From the NCBI RefSeq assembly GCF_011386835.1, contig NC_088801.1, forward strand, positions 19,454,824 to 19,518,823: a stretch of 64,000 nt of DNA, read 5' to 3'. Position numbers and translations under genes: made by a program. Source of the DNA: Chrysemys picta bellii. Lineage: Eukaryota > Chordata > Testudines > Emydidae. The notes beneath the pieces were generated by a model that saw nothing but the letters and a program-made list of their open reading frames with translations, ran no database searches and was not told the DNA's origin. Of this stretch, positions 36,845 to 49,192 are shown piece after piece (the stretch's first letter is position 1; the number at the start of each line of letters is the position of its first letter).

Positions 36845-37326
36845 TTATAGATTTGTTATAGTAAACCATAAATCGAGCGTCTCTATTCAGTCCATGATTT
36901 TCAGGGTCTAGCAGAGTTATGAATTTAAGCTCCGAGGCTCATCTTTTGAAGGTATTGTGTAGATTTCCTTTGCGGATGGGGACTGAGAGGTCAGATATAG
37001 AATGACTGCTTTATGAAAAGTGTTCACCCATAGATGATATGGTGTTCTGTCTTTTATCATTTTTCTCTGAGAATTCATTCAATAGTGTAGTGATTATCTT
37101 GTTTCCCCCACATAGTTATCGGGGCATTTCATGCAATGGATGAGGCACACCACATGTTGTGACAGGCATGTGTAGGATCCATGCATATTGAGAGATGTGT
37201 TGTGGGGGTGTTGGTCATTGTAGCCATGGAGATGTGTCTACAGGTTTTGCATCTGTTGTTCTGGCAATCCAGGTAGTTATGCGTGCAGATGACCAGACAA
37301 CTGACCAGGTTAGTTTGATTAGCCAT
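36845..37326 (-). pseudogene. GIY-YIG endonuclease region of a Penelope-like element, broken
   Basis: The minus-strand frame from 37326 reads CQNNRCKTCRHI and HACHNMWCASS, a Cys-rich stretch, then stops. In a neighbouring frame DNYVGETR and, further on, NSQRKMIKD and NLHNTF appear. The G-x-T motif after Tyr-Val and the Cys/His-rich lead fit the C-terminal nuclease of Penelope-like elements. Several stops and frameshifts make it inactive. Confidence 0.55.
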
Positions 37327-37390
37327 GTGTGATTAACTGACCTATTAGGCTTTGGTCCAGATGGACGTGGTGAGGAGCTGCATCAGTCCA

Positions 37391-37690
37391 AAGCTGTGTC
37401 TTCACTGCAGTTATCTACACTTGAATAAACGCCTCTCAAGTTAGCCTTGCTTGAATGAGTGTAGCCATACTGCTAAATAACTCTGGAGAGGTACAGAGAT
37501 TGGAGTTCTGCACAGAGCAACTGGGTTAGCAACTGATGAACTATGGCAACTTGAAATATAGCCTGTATCCCAGATGGGCCAGCCAACTCAGGTTGAAAGC
37601 TCCAAACATTCAAATTAAGGGTTTTTGTGTGTGGACAGTACTCAGAGGGCAACACTAGAGTCATAACTTCTGCAGTGAAGACATGAAGCT
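37391..37690. mobile_element. palindromic MITE
   Basis: Left AAGCTGTGTCTTCACTGCAG and right CTGCAGTGAAGACATGAAGCT are inverted copies with little divergence. The interior 'ctacacttgaataaac' and the balanced 300-bp size fit a MITE. No target duplication was identified. Confidence 0.7.
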
Positions 37691-38037
37691 CTGGGAGACC
37701 CTGTATTACACCCATTCAGTGCAGCATATTCCCCACTGTGCTCCAGACCCACTCCATAGAGTTTCCCCTGTGGAGTTAGGTGAACTTTGGAGAAGTCCCT
37801 GCACACCCCTGAGTCTAGGTACTGCAACTGTGACAGATCTGTAAATGAGGCATAGAGTGATGGAGGAGTCCTTGTGTACTTTCTCTACCCACCCACATGC
37901 ACCCAGGTAGGAGCCAGTCACAGTGTTGCCTTTGGTGTGCACATTTTTAGGTTTTGAACTTCTGTCCATGAGAAACTTTCCTAAGGCAATCCACATCTTT
38001 TCACGTATTTATACCTGCTCCTGTATTTTCCACTCCA
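37691..38037. other. unclassified sequence, possible repeat
   Basis: The stretch 'gtgcagcatattccccac' at about 37719 resembles 'gcgcagcatactcccctcc' at about 40801, suggesting an unnamed repeat. No gene is supported. Confidence 0.4.
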
Positions 38038-38163
38038 TGCATCTGAAGTGGGTTCTAGCCCACGAAAGCTTATGCCCAAATAAATTTGTTAATCTCTAAG
38101 GTGCCAGAAAGACTCCTCATTGTTTTTGCTGATACAGACTAACACGGCTACCGCTCTGAAACC
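38038..38163 (+). repeat. interspersed repeat tail (Penelope-like?), single copy
   Basis: The order 'catctgaagtgggttctagc', 'cacgaaagcttatgccc', 'aatttgttaatctctaag', 'cagactaacacggctacc' matches a very common reptile repeat end. It shares the 'gaaagctt' layout of the Penelope-like tails here, which makes a Penelope origin plausible. Confidence 0.7.
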
Positions 38164-38265
38164 TTTCCTAAGGTTATTCATCCCAGGAAATTTGTGTTAA
38201 GACTGGGAATAGAACCCAGTTTTTATTAATCCCTGTGTGCTGTATTCACACAACTATCCTTCCTT
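38164..38265 (-). repeat. MIR/L2-like fragment
   Basis: 'aagactgggaatagaaccca' preceded by 'cccaggaaatttgtg' is the reverse complement of a MIR-type core, as in the copy at 33115-33350. It directly abuts the preceding repeat tail. Confidence 0.5.
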
Positions 38266-41200
38266 TGTGTAGCAAATCTGTCTATTCTTCTATCCATCCT
38301 AAAATACAGTGCTATTTCCCTCTTACCTTTGCTCAGACAATTATTGAGAGAAGTTTGATTAGAACATTGTATGCAGAAAGTCAGGCCATTATCTGTTTTA
38401 TTTAAATTATTCTGAGAACCATCAAAGTGGCAGTTATTTAATCAATAGAACATTAGCTTCAGTTTCAAGTGACCTTTCAGAAGAAAACAGAGGTTGTGCC
38501 AACTTTATGCCTACAGTTCGGTGCAACATTTACAGTATATCATGTTTTTGGCTGCGTAAGCTGTTACTTTTTTCCGTTGTTTTCTTATTCGTATTTTACC
38601 CACAGAGTTAATGATTCCCACAGATTATGATATATGTTCATGATTACTTATGATATTTTGAATGGTCAAATATCATCAGTGTTATATAGTGGTTCTTACC
38701 CATTTTAGGGCTTGATCCTACAAAGGGTCAGTTTCTGACCTTCATGTCTGCCATTGCTGTTTGTTTCATCTAGACCAGCTCTTAAAAATGTTCAAGAAGA
38801 CACTACTCCCAGCTGACACTAAGAGTAACTGAAAATCCTAAAATTGGCCTCTACATACCTCAATTGTATTCCTGGCACTGCACTTCAACAACCATGAGCT
38901 GGCTAAATACTCTTTCTCACCCTCATCCATTACCCCCACGTTCCCTCCTACTCACCAAAGCTCAGCTGTGTTTTGCTTAGAGTTATTCTCATAGTGCTCA
39001 GCATCATAAACATATCCCTGTGTGGGCCTGTTCAATGGGACTTTTACCACTGACTTTAATGGCAACAGGAATGGGTCCAGTCTTACAATAGTGTCTCTGC
39101 ACAGGTGCCAAGCAATCACTGAGCATCCAGTTCTGGCACTTTGGTTTTGTGCACTTCTTTGTCAGTGCTCAGCAGCCTGGTGGATCGAGCCCTTAATTAT
39201 TTAGTGTCTGTCGAGTTCTCAGTTATGACAGCTCCTAAACTAACAATATAATTACTTTTAAACTCTACAAATATTATCTAGTTTTCACCAAACATATAAC
39301 ATGTAATTCTATAACATTAATATTAAGAAAAACCCAAACAAATCCTGTTGCTTAACTAGAACTTTAAACGAAATGATTTTTCAATTCCATTTTCAAATAG
39401 GTATGTAGATAGAGAGATTCTGTTTGCAGTGTCAGAATTTCACTAATTTATTGTATTAGTAAAGGTTTATTACATTTTTGTGCCTGCATGCACTCAATCA
39501 AGTAAAAGTTGTAATAAATGAAAGTTCGAAGGTAAAATTTTATTGCTGTGCACGAAGGGAGAAAAAATAAATTAGAGTAATGTAATCATGCTCATATATA
39601 TAGTATGAATTTTGAACACTGTCTATTAGAAAGTTTGTCAGAATATGCTTAGCTTTGAAAATATAGATTAACACTGAAGGTTTTAATATTGTTCCTTACT
39701 TATTTCCTGAGTGTGTAAGTGTGAAATATCTCCTGCCGAAAGCAGTTGTCATAAAATGACACTTCCCCATTTTAATAACTGAATAATCAGAATGGAATTT
39801 TTTTCTAAATTACAGAGAGATTATTGCTTTTTTCCTGTGTGAAATTTTTAGTGGTAGGAAACCAAATTTTATCAGACATCCTCCAGTTTTACTGTTTTAC
39901 TTCTTATTTTTGAAAAGTGTGTCCAAATACTGCCTGACAAGCTTGACACTTTAGGGAGTTTGAATAGAGGGGGTTTTCTTCTGATTCTATTTGCCGATTC
40001 TGTGTTTTCCTTTAATCTAGTAGCAAAGTTAGAGTGGTAGTTCACCAACAGCAGGGGAAAAAAGCCCGTACAGAGACTGACTAGTTAGTTTCTAGACCAT
40101 TTGCAATTCAGACTTCTTTAATTTTTATTTGGGACCTACACAAATATAGTAAAAGGCCCATGTGGCATGGAGGCTTGGATAAGAAGGTTATCTACCAGTG
40201 TGTGCCATTCAGGCTTAGCAATTTACACATAGACCTGTAACACTAACTTTAGCTTGTGCCTAAGATAGTTAATTACAGGTTGGTGCAATTATGACATCAT
40301 AGGGAACTCCCACTCTCTTGTTTGCTCCTCCACCCCTTGTCATTATCCTCGTTTCTTCTGTTGCTGCCGTATGAGCAGAACTTCATGGTGTAGGATGGCA
40401 TTGGTAAGAGGAGAACCACCCCGCCCTTCACAGTGTAGTTTGCATATTTTAGTCCTGTTGATTGACAGGAAATTTGTCAGTGGTTGTCAAACATATATGC
40501 ACTCTAAATGTTTTATGTGAATCGATCACTGGCTGATTGGTTATAAAGGGCCAAATCCTGGCTCTTCCTGCATGCTGGAGTAAGGGGACATCAAGGATCC
40601 CCTTAGTCCCTTGAGCTGGGGCTCCATGCTGCTACGTCCTGTGTGCAAAGATAAACAGATTTCACAGACTTGCGAAGTTCCTGCTCATGCAGTCGGCTGG
40701 GGATTGGGCAGAGCCTTGATTCTACCCACTCCAAAGCACCCAGCAGGGTAATGCCCCCTGATGTGTCAACATAACTACATTGTGACAAGTATACACCCAG
40801 CGCAGCATACTCCCCTCCTTGGAGCAAAAGGAACCTTAGTGGAAGACTGTACATCGTCACATCACATCTTCTTCCTTATCTAAAGGATGATGATGATAAT
40901 GTACATTGAGAGATGTTTGCACCTGCCATTGATATCATGGATATCAATGAGGTGTAATGAGGGTAGTATGCATGGATACAGAGCACAATACGATCCTTAT
41001 CATTTTTCTCTGCTACGTTTGTAGATCTGATATTCTTTATCTAATAATTACACCATCCATACTAGTTCCTGCTCCTGCACTGCTTACTCAGTAAAATTTC
41101 CTGTTGAAGCCAATTAGCATTTTGCCTGACAATGGAGCACAGGCACAGCTGCCAGATATTATATTTCTCTGGTTGTGAAACACCTCAGTCTCTAAATAAA

Positions 41201-42511
41201 GGGGGTGATAGAATGACAGACTTTTTTAAAGAACAAAATAAATTTTAAATGTTTTTAACCATTTAGATTCATAAAATAACTTGAAACTTTTCTAAATGAA
41301 CAGTCTCCATTGTAGACTATCCTAAATGATTCCTTTCAGTATACATTCTTTTATAGATACCATCATAGCTGAGTTGTGGGTAGGATTAGACTGTTGTTAC
41401 AGTATTACCAGTGGACCAGTTATAGAAGATGGAGTAGCTTAGATATTTAATATTCTTTAAATGTCTCCAAAGGAATCCTGCACTACAGGCTATACATGTA
41501 GACATAATTATTAATGATGTAATTAAATTTCCAGCCTCAAAGGCAAAATGGAAGCACAATGAAAATATAACATTTATATTGTGCTGTATAGCTTGTTTGA
41601 TTTCCCCCTTTTGTTTAATATTTAATCTATGCCAAATATAGCAGAAATTAAACACTTTCGTGCTTCTAAAATTGGGGATTTGTCTTTGTTAGGAAAATGT
41701 GTTGAGGCTAGGTCAGTATGTGTTAGCTAACTGTAACTTAGACCAACTTAAAATTGCCCAATCATTCTGACTGATATTTTGGTACTTGGCAAAAGATTTT
41801 ACTCATTAACCCAAGATCGCAGGTTCATTTGTATCTCTTTTTCTGGGAATAGATTTGTCATTCTTTTGGACTCCTAACTGATGACCATTCTCGCTTACTG
41901 CTTACATTTCTTTTTTCTTTGAGTCTGTTTAGAAGCTAAATGAATGCAATGGCATTGAATTATGGTGCCTCAATATTGCTTCATTCTTTACATCATCTTA
42001 CCTCATCTTCAATTTTATCTGTATTTTGTGGAGTAGAAGAGAAACATGATGGAAGAAGAAAACAAATACATAAACTACCTCAGAATTCAATCCTTCAAGT
42101 GCAGAACATGTCCTGGCAGGTGCTGCATGTCCAATAGGAAACTCTCAGAATCTTGTTGCAGGATTAGGCCCCAAGGTGACGACCAAATATAATGCATTTT
42201 GAGTCAGTTGCTTCTAAATCAGCTCTTAGCTTTGAGCAGGAGGCATAAATCTAATTTTAATTTGCTCCTTTTATTTTCTTTTATGTTGATTCTGTTTTTT
42301 TGTACAAACTCAGTTGCAGGCTTTGAGTGGGATGTATTTCAAAGAGTCCAGATATTTATAATTATTTATCATCATTAGCATTCACTGTATCTGAAAACAA
42401 GAGTTTTGCCAACACGCATTAAAGCTGTTTGTGCAAATCTGTTCTTTACAAGTGGGTCAGTTTCTGATGCTAATTACAGCTTCATCTTTGGGGCATTTGT
42501 GTATGAGTAAA
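38266..42511. other. intronic sequence, mostly unassigned
   Basis: Over 4 kb of AT-rich sequence. The segment 40550-40860 starts 'gggccaaatcctggctc' and shares the unnamed repeat motif noted at 37719. No exon is supported. Confidence 0.5.
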
Positions 42512-42595
42512 AATGATAGAATCATAGAATCGTAGGACTGGAAGAAGTCTTCTAGTCCAGCCCCTTCATTCAAGGCAGGACTAAGTATTATCTAG
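42512..42595 (-). repeat. CR1 LINE 3' end fragment
   Basis: Reads as the reverse complement of a CR1 3' terminus: 'agaatcatagaatcgtagga' then 'agtccagccccttcattcaa'. The minus strand therefore ends with the ATTCTATG-type repeat. Only about 84 bp remain, a severe 5' truncation. Confidence 0.85.
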
Positions 42596-42869
42596 TTGTT
42601 TTGAGTGGTCTGATCCAAGTAAAGGCATGGTGTATGCAAATTTTAAGTTTCCTGGATAGAGACTGAAGGAGTCTCAGTTGATTATGGTGGTTATGTTTAA
42701 TCAAAGAAATGGCAAACTGCTAAGCCTCATTTTTGGTACATATTTGGGGGGTGGAATGGTACTTAGGCCCTGTGCAAAGCTATCCATCGAGTCTGTGTCA
42801 TTGTGTAACCCACACACCACCTGGGTGAGATGCTCTGTCCAATCTAGTGGCACCGAGACCACTTAGAGT

Positions 42870-43040
42870 TAAATGAGTCTGCTCTACAGCCTTATCTAAC
42901 AGCCAGTTGGCTTTTAGCTCATGTAGTAAAGGCTCATGCACTATGCTCCACAGGTCCCAGGTTCGATCCCATCTGCAAACGACAGAGGTCTGTCGGTGTT
43001 ACAGTTGCACAGGTCTTTGGTTATTACACTACTCTCTCTG
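42870..43040 (+). repeat. tRNA-derived SINE
   Basis: RNA polymerase III internal promoter boxes are present: A box TAGCTCATGTAG at 42915-42926 and B box GGTTCGATCCC at 42960-42970, spaced as in a tRNA. The body ('ggctcatgcactatgctcc', 'gaggtctgtcggtgttacag') is familiar from turtle SINEs. It does not fold as an intact tRNA and is not a tRNA gene. Confidence 0.7.
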
Positions 43041-44089
43041 ATAATCAGGGCCAGGCAGTGAACATGAATTGCATCGTCACACTTTTCTACACACACAGGC
43101 TCTCAGTTAGACTGATTTTCATTCTTTTCATTGAGAACAACTAAAAAAGAAAGAACAAAAGTAAAGTATCTGTGAGAGAGCATGTACCACAATGTGGATC
43201 CTTTCTAACACTTTGTAGCTGTGAGGACCAAGATGGTATCTGAACTCTGCACACAAGGAGGGTACTTAGACATTTAAAGATGTAGTCCACTGATAATAAA
43301 AAGCACTATTGTCATTATTTATTATTTATTTATTATTAATAATGTTCAAAAGCCACATCCAGAACAGGGACTCCTTCGGTCTCTACCCGGGAAACTTAAA
43401 GTTTGCATGCACCGTGTCTTTAGTTGGGTAAAGCAGCCCACTCACAGCCATTATTTTCTGTTAAATATTCAGGAATATACCTCTTCAAAGCACACAATAC
43501 TTTAATGGATCCAGTTTGCCCATATAAAAGTTTCCTACATTATTTTATGTTGATTAACATTTTTAACAAAGCAATATAGAGAAGAAAATAGAGGTACACC
43601 TGTTTCAGTTAGACTACTGTGGCACTCTCAACAACAAAACGTAATCATAATCCGATTTGATCAACCCACCTGCATAAATTCCACAATTTATATCAAGCAG
43701 GAGGCAGTTGTAGAAAAAGAAAAGCTCTAAAGACAGAGGGAAAAGAAATAGAACCTAATAAGGATAATATTAGTACTTACAGGGTGCTTTACATTTTCAA
43801 ATTGATATGCAATGTTAACTAATTATTAGGAGCAACTACCTAAGCTTACATACTTTTCTCCAAGAATGCAATAAGCTCCATTTTGTTTTCAGATGCACCT
43901 GAGGAGTTGTGTACGCATACTGCAAGCCAGAATTAGTCCCTTTGTTTTCACTCCCAAGAGCAGCATGTACATGAATACCAAATTATTTAAGCACCTGGCT
44001 GTGTTTGAGTCTAACAATACATCTATAGGGGCCAGCTACTAATAAATAAGCATGTTTCAGATAACATAGCTAATGCAGTTTCATCATTT
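43041..44089. other. intronic sequence, nothing recognised
   Basis: About 1 kb with a simple ATT-rich stretch near 43316-43345; otherwise unassigned. Confidence 0.5.
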
Positions 44090-44540
44090 TCAGTCATTTT
44101 TTTTTCATCTTGAGACCAGTGATCATGTTGTATTAATGTTTCATGTCCACCACCCCCTATTTCTGGAAGGTCCTTCCCAAACTAGTTTGCTCCACATTCA
44201 AGTCCCTCCCGAAGGCCCATTTTTATTGTGCTGCGCACAAGACATTAGTCAACAGGACATTTTCTCATATATATTTATTTAAATGAAGGCAGAAAAATAA
44301 ATCTTGTTCCACCATACTCTGCACATGCCTTTGCTGAGTAGCTATGTGATATTATTGATATTAACCCAGTCCTTCTCCCTCATTATTACATTGCTATTTT
44401 GTTATCTTGTTTGAAAATAGACTGTAGGCTCTTTTGGGCCTCTGTGCACTTATCTGTAGTGTGAAGTGCTTAGCATGCTTTTGGACACTTCAAAAAATTA
44501 ATAATTTAGAAATAAATAAATAATAATAATAATTATTCCA
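44090..44540 (+). repeat. L2-like LINE 3' region
   Basis: 'aagtccctcccgaaggccca' followed after about 220 bp by 'gactgtaggctcttttggg', 'gaagtgcttagcatg' and an A/T-rich 'aataaataaataataataat' tail fits an L2-type 3' end. Confidence 0.45.
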
Positions 44541-45197
44541 CTAAACCCCAAAGAATGAGACATGAAAGCATGGTATTTTAAACATACCAAGGACTATGGA
44601 AAACAAATCTCACACCAACATTTTATGTTTTTTCCTCTGTAGACTTTGTCTCCCTTGTGGATATGAATGAAGGGCCCAGCTTTTTAACACTTTTGTCCAC
44701 AGAGAATACGTTCGTGTGACACTGAGCCAGTGAGGATTAAGCAATCAGCAGGCTGGGTGACCTGGAAGCAACCCTTAGGGACATATTAGAAGAGTGTTGA
44801 AATTACAAACAGGGTCATCCTTGTAAATAGTTATGAAAGCCATGTTAAATGGACTAGAATCTTTAATATGTAGGTCTGTATTGTTAGAGAATCAAGAGTA
44901 GATACTAATTTTATTTGTCTGTGTTTATCTTGTTAGATGTTTAACAATGTGATCTAATTAGCTTGTAGATGCTAAACTTTTGTGCCTGTCTTCAATGATT
45001 CATTACAGTATTCTATTGATTCACCGATCAGAAGGGGATATTATCATTTAGATGGGACACGCGGTATAATATTGTCCTCATTTTTCTTTGACTCTTGTAA
45101 TTTTACATAGTAAACTATCTGTGAACTGTTTTAGGAATTTGGATGACTTAAATGTATTGTCTGAGAAAGGACCCATTGAATAGAGATCAAACTGTCA
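44541..45197. other. intronic sequence, nothing recognised
   Basis: About 650 bp without a clear feature. Confidence 0.5.
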
Positions 45198-45202
45198 GCT
45201 TG

Positions 45203-46261
45203 TGTCAAGGCTGGATCCCCACTTTGAACTTTAGGGTACAAATGTAGGGGCCTGCATGAAAACTTCTAAGCTTAACTACCAGCTTAGCTCTGGTTCCGCT
45301 GCCACCATTTCCCAATTCTAGATTCCCACCTTGGGAAGCACTGAGAAAAACCTTTCACCAATTCCCTGGTGAATACAGATCCAAACCCCTTGGATCTTAA
45401 AACAAGGAGAAATTAACCATCCCTCCTCCTTCCCCCCCCAACTCCTGGTGAACACAGATCCAATCTCCTTGGATCTAAAACAAGGAGAAATTAACCTTTC
45501 CCCCTCCTTCCCTTCACCAACTCCTGGTGAATACAGATCCAAACCCCTTGGATCTTAAAACAAGGAGAAATTAACCATCCCCCCTCCTTCCTCCCACCAA
45601 CTCCTGGTGAACACAGATCCAATCCCCTTGGATCTAAAACAAGGAGAAATTAACCCTTCCCCCTCCTTCCTTTCACCAACTCCTGGTGAATACAGATCCA
45701 ACCCCCTTGGATCTAAAAACAAGGAAAAATCAATCAGGTTCTTAAAAAGAAGGCTTTTAATTAAAGAAAAAGGTAAAAATCATCTCTGTAAAATCAGTAT
45801 GGAAATTAACCTTACAGGGTAATCAAACTTAAAGAGCTCAGAGGACTCCCCTCTAGTCTTAGGTTCAAAGTACAGCAAACAAAGATAAACACTCTGGTAA
45901 AAGGTACATTTACAAGTTGAGAAAACAAAGGAAAACTAACACGCCTTGCCTGGCTATTTACTTACAAGTTTGAAATAGGAGAGACTTGTTTAGAAAGATG
46001 TGGAGAACCTGGATTGATGTCTGGTCCCTCTCAGTCCCGAGAACGAACACACTCCAAAACAAAGAACACAAACAAAAGCCTTCCCCCCCCAAGATTTGAA
46101 AGTATCTTGTCCCCTTACTGGTCCTTTAGGTCAGATGCCAGCCAGGTTACCTGAGCTTCTTAACCCTTTACAGGGAAAAGGATTTTGGAGTCTCTGGCCA
46201 GGAGGGATTTTATAGTACTGTACACAGGACAGCTATTACCCTTCCCTTTATAGTTATGACA
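45203..46261 (+). mobile_element. solo LTR (1,059 bp) with perfect 5-bp target duplication
   Basis: Starts TGTCAAGG and ends TTATGACA, so the ends are inverted over TGTCA/TGACA. It is flanked by exact GCTTG at 45198-45202 and 46262-46266. A five-unit tandem repeat occupies 45364-45740. No internal coding sequence remains, so it is a recombined solo LTR. A 5-bp duplication suits Gypsy-type elements or some endogenous retroviruses; which one cannot be decided here. Confidence 0.85.
45364..45740 (+). repeat. LTR-internal minisatellite, five units of about 80 bp
   Basis: The unit starts 'ctcctggtgaa' and contains 'cacagatccaat' or 'tacagatccaaa', 'ccttggatct' and 'caaggagaaattaacc'. Units start near 45364, 45442, 45521, 45601 and 45680. 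Two variants alternate, giving a higher-order period of about 159 bp. Confidence 0.9.
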
Positions 46262-46266
46262 GCTTG

Positions 46267-47380
46267 CTTTCATCGAAGTCCAGGTGGTAGGATTACCTGT
46301 CAACACCCAACTTGCTTCAGCTATAAAGAGCCCTGGGCCTGCTCCTTTGTATTTCAGATCTGCTTAAACTTTGACAGGGAAAGTCTAAGCCCACAAGACT
46401 TAGGTCTCCAAGCTTACTCTGGATCCACCCTGGAATTCTCATGGAAGAATTTGAACACACTCTGCACACGGACTGTCTATTCGACTCTAACTTTTTAAAT
46501 TGACTCCAAAGGACTTTTACAAATCAGCAGCCTCGCCATCTCTGCTATGAAACTGACCTAAGAACTTTACTCATATCTGTATGTATATTGGTCTTTTAAC
46601 CATAGCAACTCCTTCTTTTTCTTGATAAATCTTAGATTTAGTTAATAGGGATTGGCTGTAAATATGTATTTGGGTGAGATCTGAAATATTCATTGACCTG
46701 GTAGGCAATATGTTCGATTTCTTGGGATTGGTAGAACTTTCTATATGGTGAATAAGGATAATAAGATTTTTAGTAACCCCTCACTATATTGGACTTGGCT
46801 GTCTAGATGGGAGCCAAAGGTTGGATTGCTTAAAAGGAACTGTATTTTAGCTTCTTGGTAGCCAGTGTGGTATTACTGAGTTTTGTTACTGGCTTGGTGA
46901 ATCTAATGATAGAATGAACCACTTGTTTTGGGGATTGTCTGCCCTGTTCCTTGCAGTTTGCCCTGAATAAGCATTCTCAGTATGGCCCCCGAGGCACCAC
47001 GGTCACAGTTCCTTTTTACTTCAGAAAGGGCACTTATTTTAGTGATTCATTTGCTGCTACCTTGGGCTGATGCACTAAATTAAATACTACAGACCATAAC
47101 CTTCTCTTTGATTACCCAGCACAGTTGTTGAGGGCGAATGGCCTAAGTTGCATGAAGGGGATGCACAGAGAAGAAAAACAGCTGTACCAATATTCCCTAC
47201 ACTGCAAAGCCATTTGTGCATAAACACTAATGCGGCGATTATGTTGGAGCCCACTTGTGCACAGCTGAGGGGGCATAGCCAGGGAGAGTGGGGTAGGTAT
47301 TAGGGAGACTGCTTTTCATGTTTTACTGTGATTATCCGTTTCTAGACACATTTTTCTTCTGTTTTTTTCTCTTTCTCTTA
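46267..47380. other. intronic sequence, nothing recognised
   Basis: About 1.1 kb right of the solo LTR, no clear repeat or exon. Confidence 0.5.
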
Positions 47381-47636
47381 GGGCTTCTCTACAATACCTG
47401 CAATTCGAACTATGGGGGTGTGAATAGCAGTGTACACCAAAGTGCTGCACTCTAACTCCTCCAAGTGCAAACTAAAAGGTTCCTAGTTATCACTAATGTA
47501 ATCCTGTTGAAAAGGACTACACTAGGAACCTTTTAATTTGCCCCCAGAGTGTCCACACGGGGGAGTTACAGAAATGCTCTTTGGTGTGCACTGCTATTCA
47601 CACCCCTGTGCTGTGTGGGACAGTGTAGACATATCC
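47381..47636. mobile_element. palindromic MITE (long hairpin)
   Basis: Left GGGCTTCTCTACAATACC and right CAGTGTAGACATATCC are terminal inverted repeats. The arms pair over most of their length, for example 'gggtgtgaatagcagtgtac' against 'gtgcactgctattcacaccc', and 'aaaaggttcctagt' against 'actaggaacctttt'. The flanks TTA and TCA differ by one base. Confidence 0.8.
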
Positions 47637-49192
47637 TCAGTCCCCTGCTTTTTCACACTCCTCAGTAGTTTTTAGTTCTTATTTGCTTATTCTCCTGATC
47701 CTTTACGTTTCTTTTTTCCATTATTAGTTTTCTTCTTCCTATAATACACACACTACAGTTCCAGTATAATTTTTTTCTTTCACCTGAGGATCTATTTCTA
47801 CATTCTGTTCTTTTAGCCCATCACATTCTCCCTTTCTCTTCTTTTTCCTCTTCTTTTTTATGTGGAATTTTTCTTCACACTCTTTTCTTCCATAACCATA
47901 TTTTTAACTAAGAATTTTTTCTTTTGTTCTTAAATCTGTGATTATGTGACCTGCTTAATTGCTTTTTTTCTGTGAATCTTTTAAAACATATTAGTGTAGA
48001 TTTCCTCCTTTCTCTCTTCTCTCTTGTGCAATATGTTTTTATTTTCCACTTTCATTTTTACAGGTAGGTTTTTTGCCCCTAATCTTCTTCTTCTTTTTTT
48101 CATTCTTTCTTTCTTTCTTTCTATTACTGGTCCCTGATAATAGTGATGGACCATTGCAATTAGACTTATTCCACATGCTGCTGCCTTCCGTGACAAACTG
48201 ACAACACTTTTCACAGAGGTTCTTATCTGTTGACTGGCATTAGAAAAAGTCAACCAATTGGTAAGAATTTCTGTGAAGTGTGATATTGGCCTTCCAGTTT
48301 GAGAGGTAGTGTATGCAATAAAATTTAGCTCAGAAACCAGCTGGTGTGTTCGTCTAAATTTGGTGTTGCCACATGAAAAAATTCATGCATTGTTATTCCG
48401 AGCTGAATATATCCAAAATTGCCTACATCCAATCTTTTATTGCTACACTTTTATTGTTATTGCTTTTAAGTTTAATATTTCCATTAACTGATAAATGGCT
48501 AGGCCAAGATTTTGCCAGCAAACTGCTTTTCCCTGAAGGAGATAGGCAATTGCAGTTAGTGAACTGGCATAAAGTCACTATGAATTTTTCAGAATTTACT
48601 ACTGTCTGCTGAGATTTTCCTCTGTAATAGGCAAGCATTTAATCAAAGTTTATTGGCACTCTTTTCTGAGATTTAAACGGGACATAAAATTTTATGATAT
48701 GCAGAGTATTTTAGAAGACTGTCATTATTTTCAGTGGAAAATTTGAAGTGATACAAGGATAACTATTGACAGAGAACTGGTAATTGTCATTAAAACATGC
48801 AACATTTTTTGCAAGTCATTTTCCTTTTTTCCAGGTACAGCTGAAAAACTGTAAAGGGTGAAATTACCTCCAGTGCAAAGGGCCAGCACACAGCCGGGCA
48901 GCACTATAAGCAGGAGTGGGGTTCAATGTTATGACTTTGCCAGGGTGCCAGTTAAATGTTGAAGCTGAAATCTAACACATTAGATGTGCCAATTTGATAA
49001 GTGTTATAGCCCACACTGGAATGGAACTTAATTAGGAAAAAACCTTTTATTTCTACCAGGGAGTGTTAGCTTATTATTTTTAATGCTAGATTCTTAGTGT
49101 AACTTTTACCTTGGACAGTATGTCTCAAATCAGGATACTTGGTGCTCTTAATCATTCAAAACATTTTTTAATTCACCCAGAACCACCTAGTC
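47637..49192. other. intronic sequence, mostly unassigned
   Basis: Pyrimidine-rich on the left, with simple CTT/CTTT repeats at about 48085-48121. No exon is supported. Confidence 0.5.

Larger units (their letters stand above)
36342..37330 (-). mobile_element. Penelope-like retroelement fragment, 3' part
   Basis: Minus-strand fragment of a Penelope-like element. The right side encodes decayed GIY-YIG-type nuclease sequence and the left end is the tail containing 'caccaacagaagttggtcc'. A MITE at 36452-36695 interrupts it. A second copy of the tail is at 62686-62800. The family call rests on the nuclease motif and remembered consensus. Confidence 0.6.

Noticed and set aside
42915..42970. Possible tRNA gene
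   Set aside because: A and B boxes are present but no complete cloverleaf is apparent; the body matches a SINE.
45364..45740. Possible CRISPR-like array
   Set aside because: Units are contiguous 80-bp tandem repeats without unique spacers, inside an LTR of a vertebrate genome.
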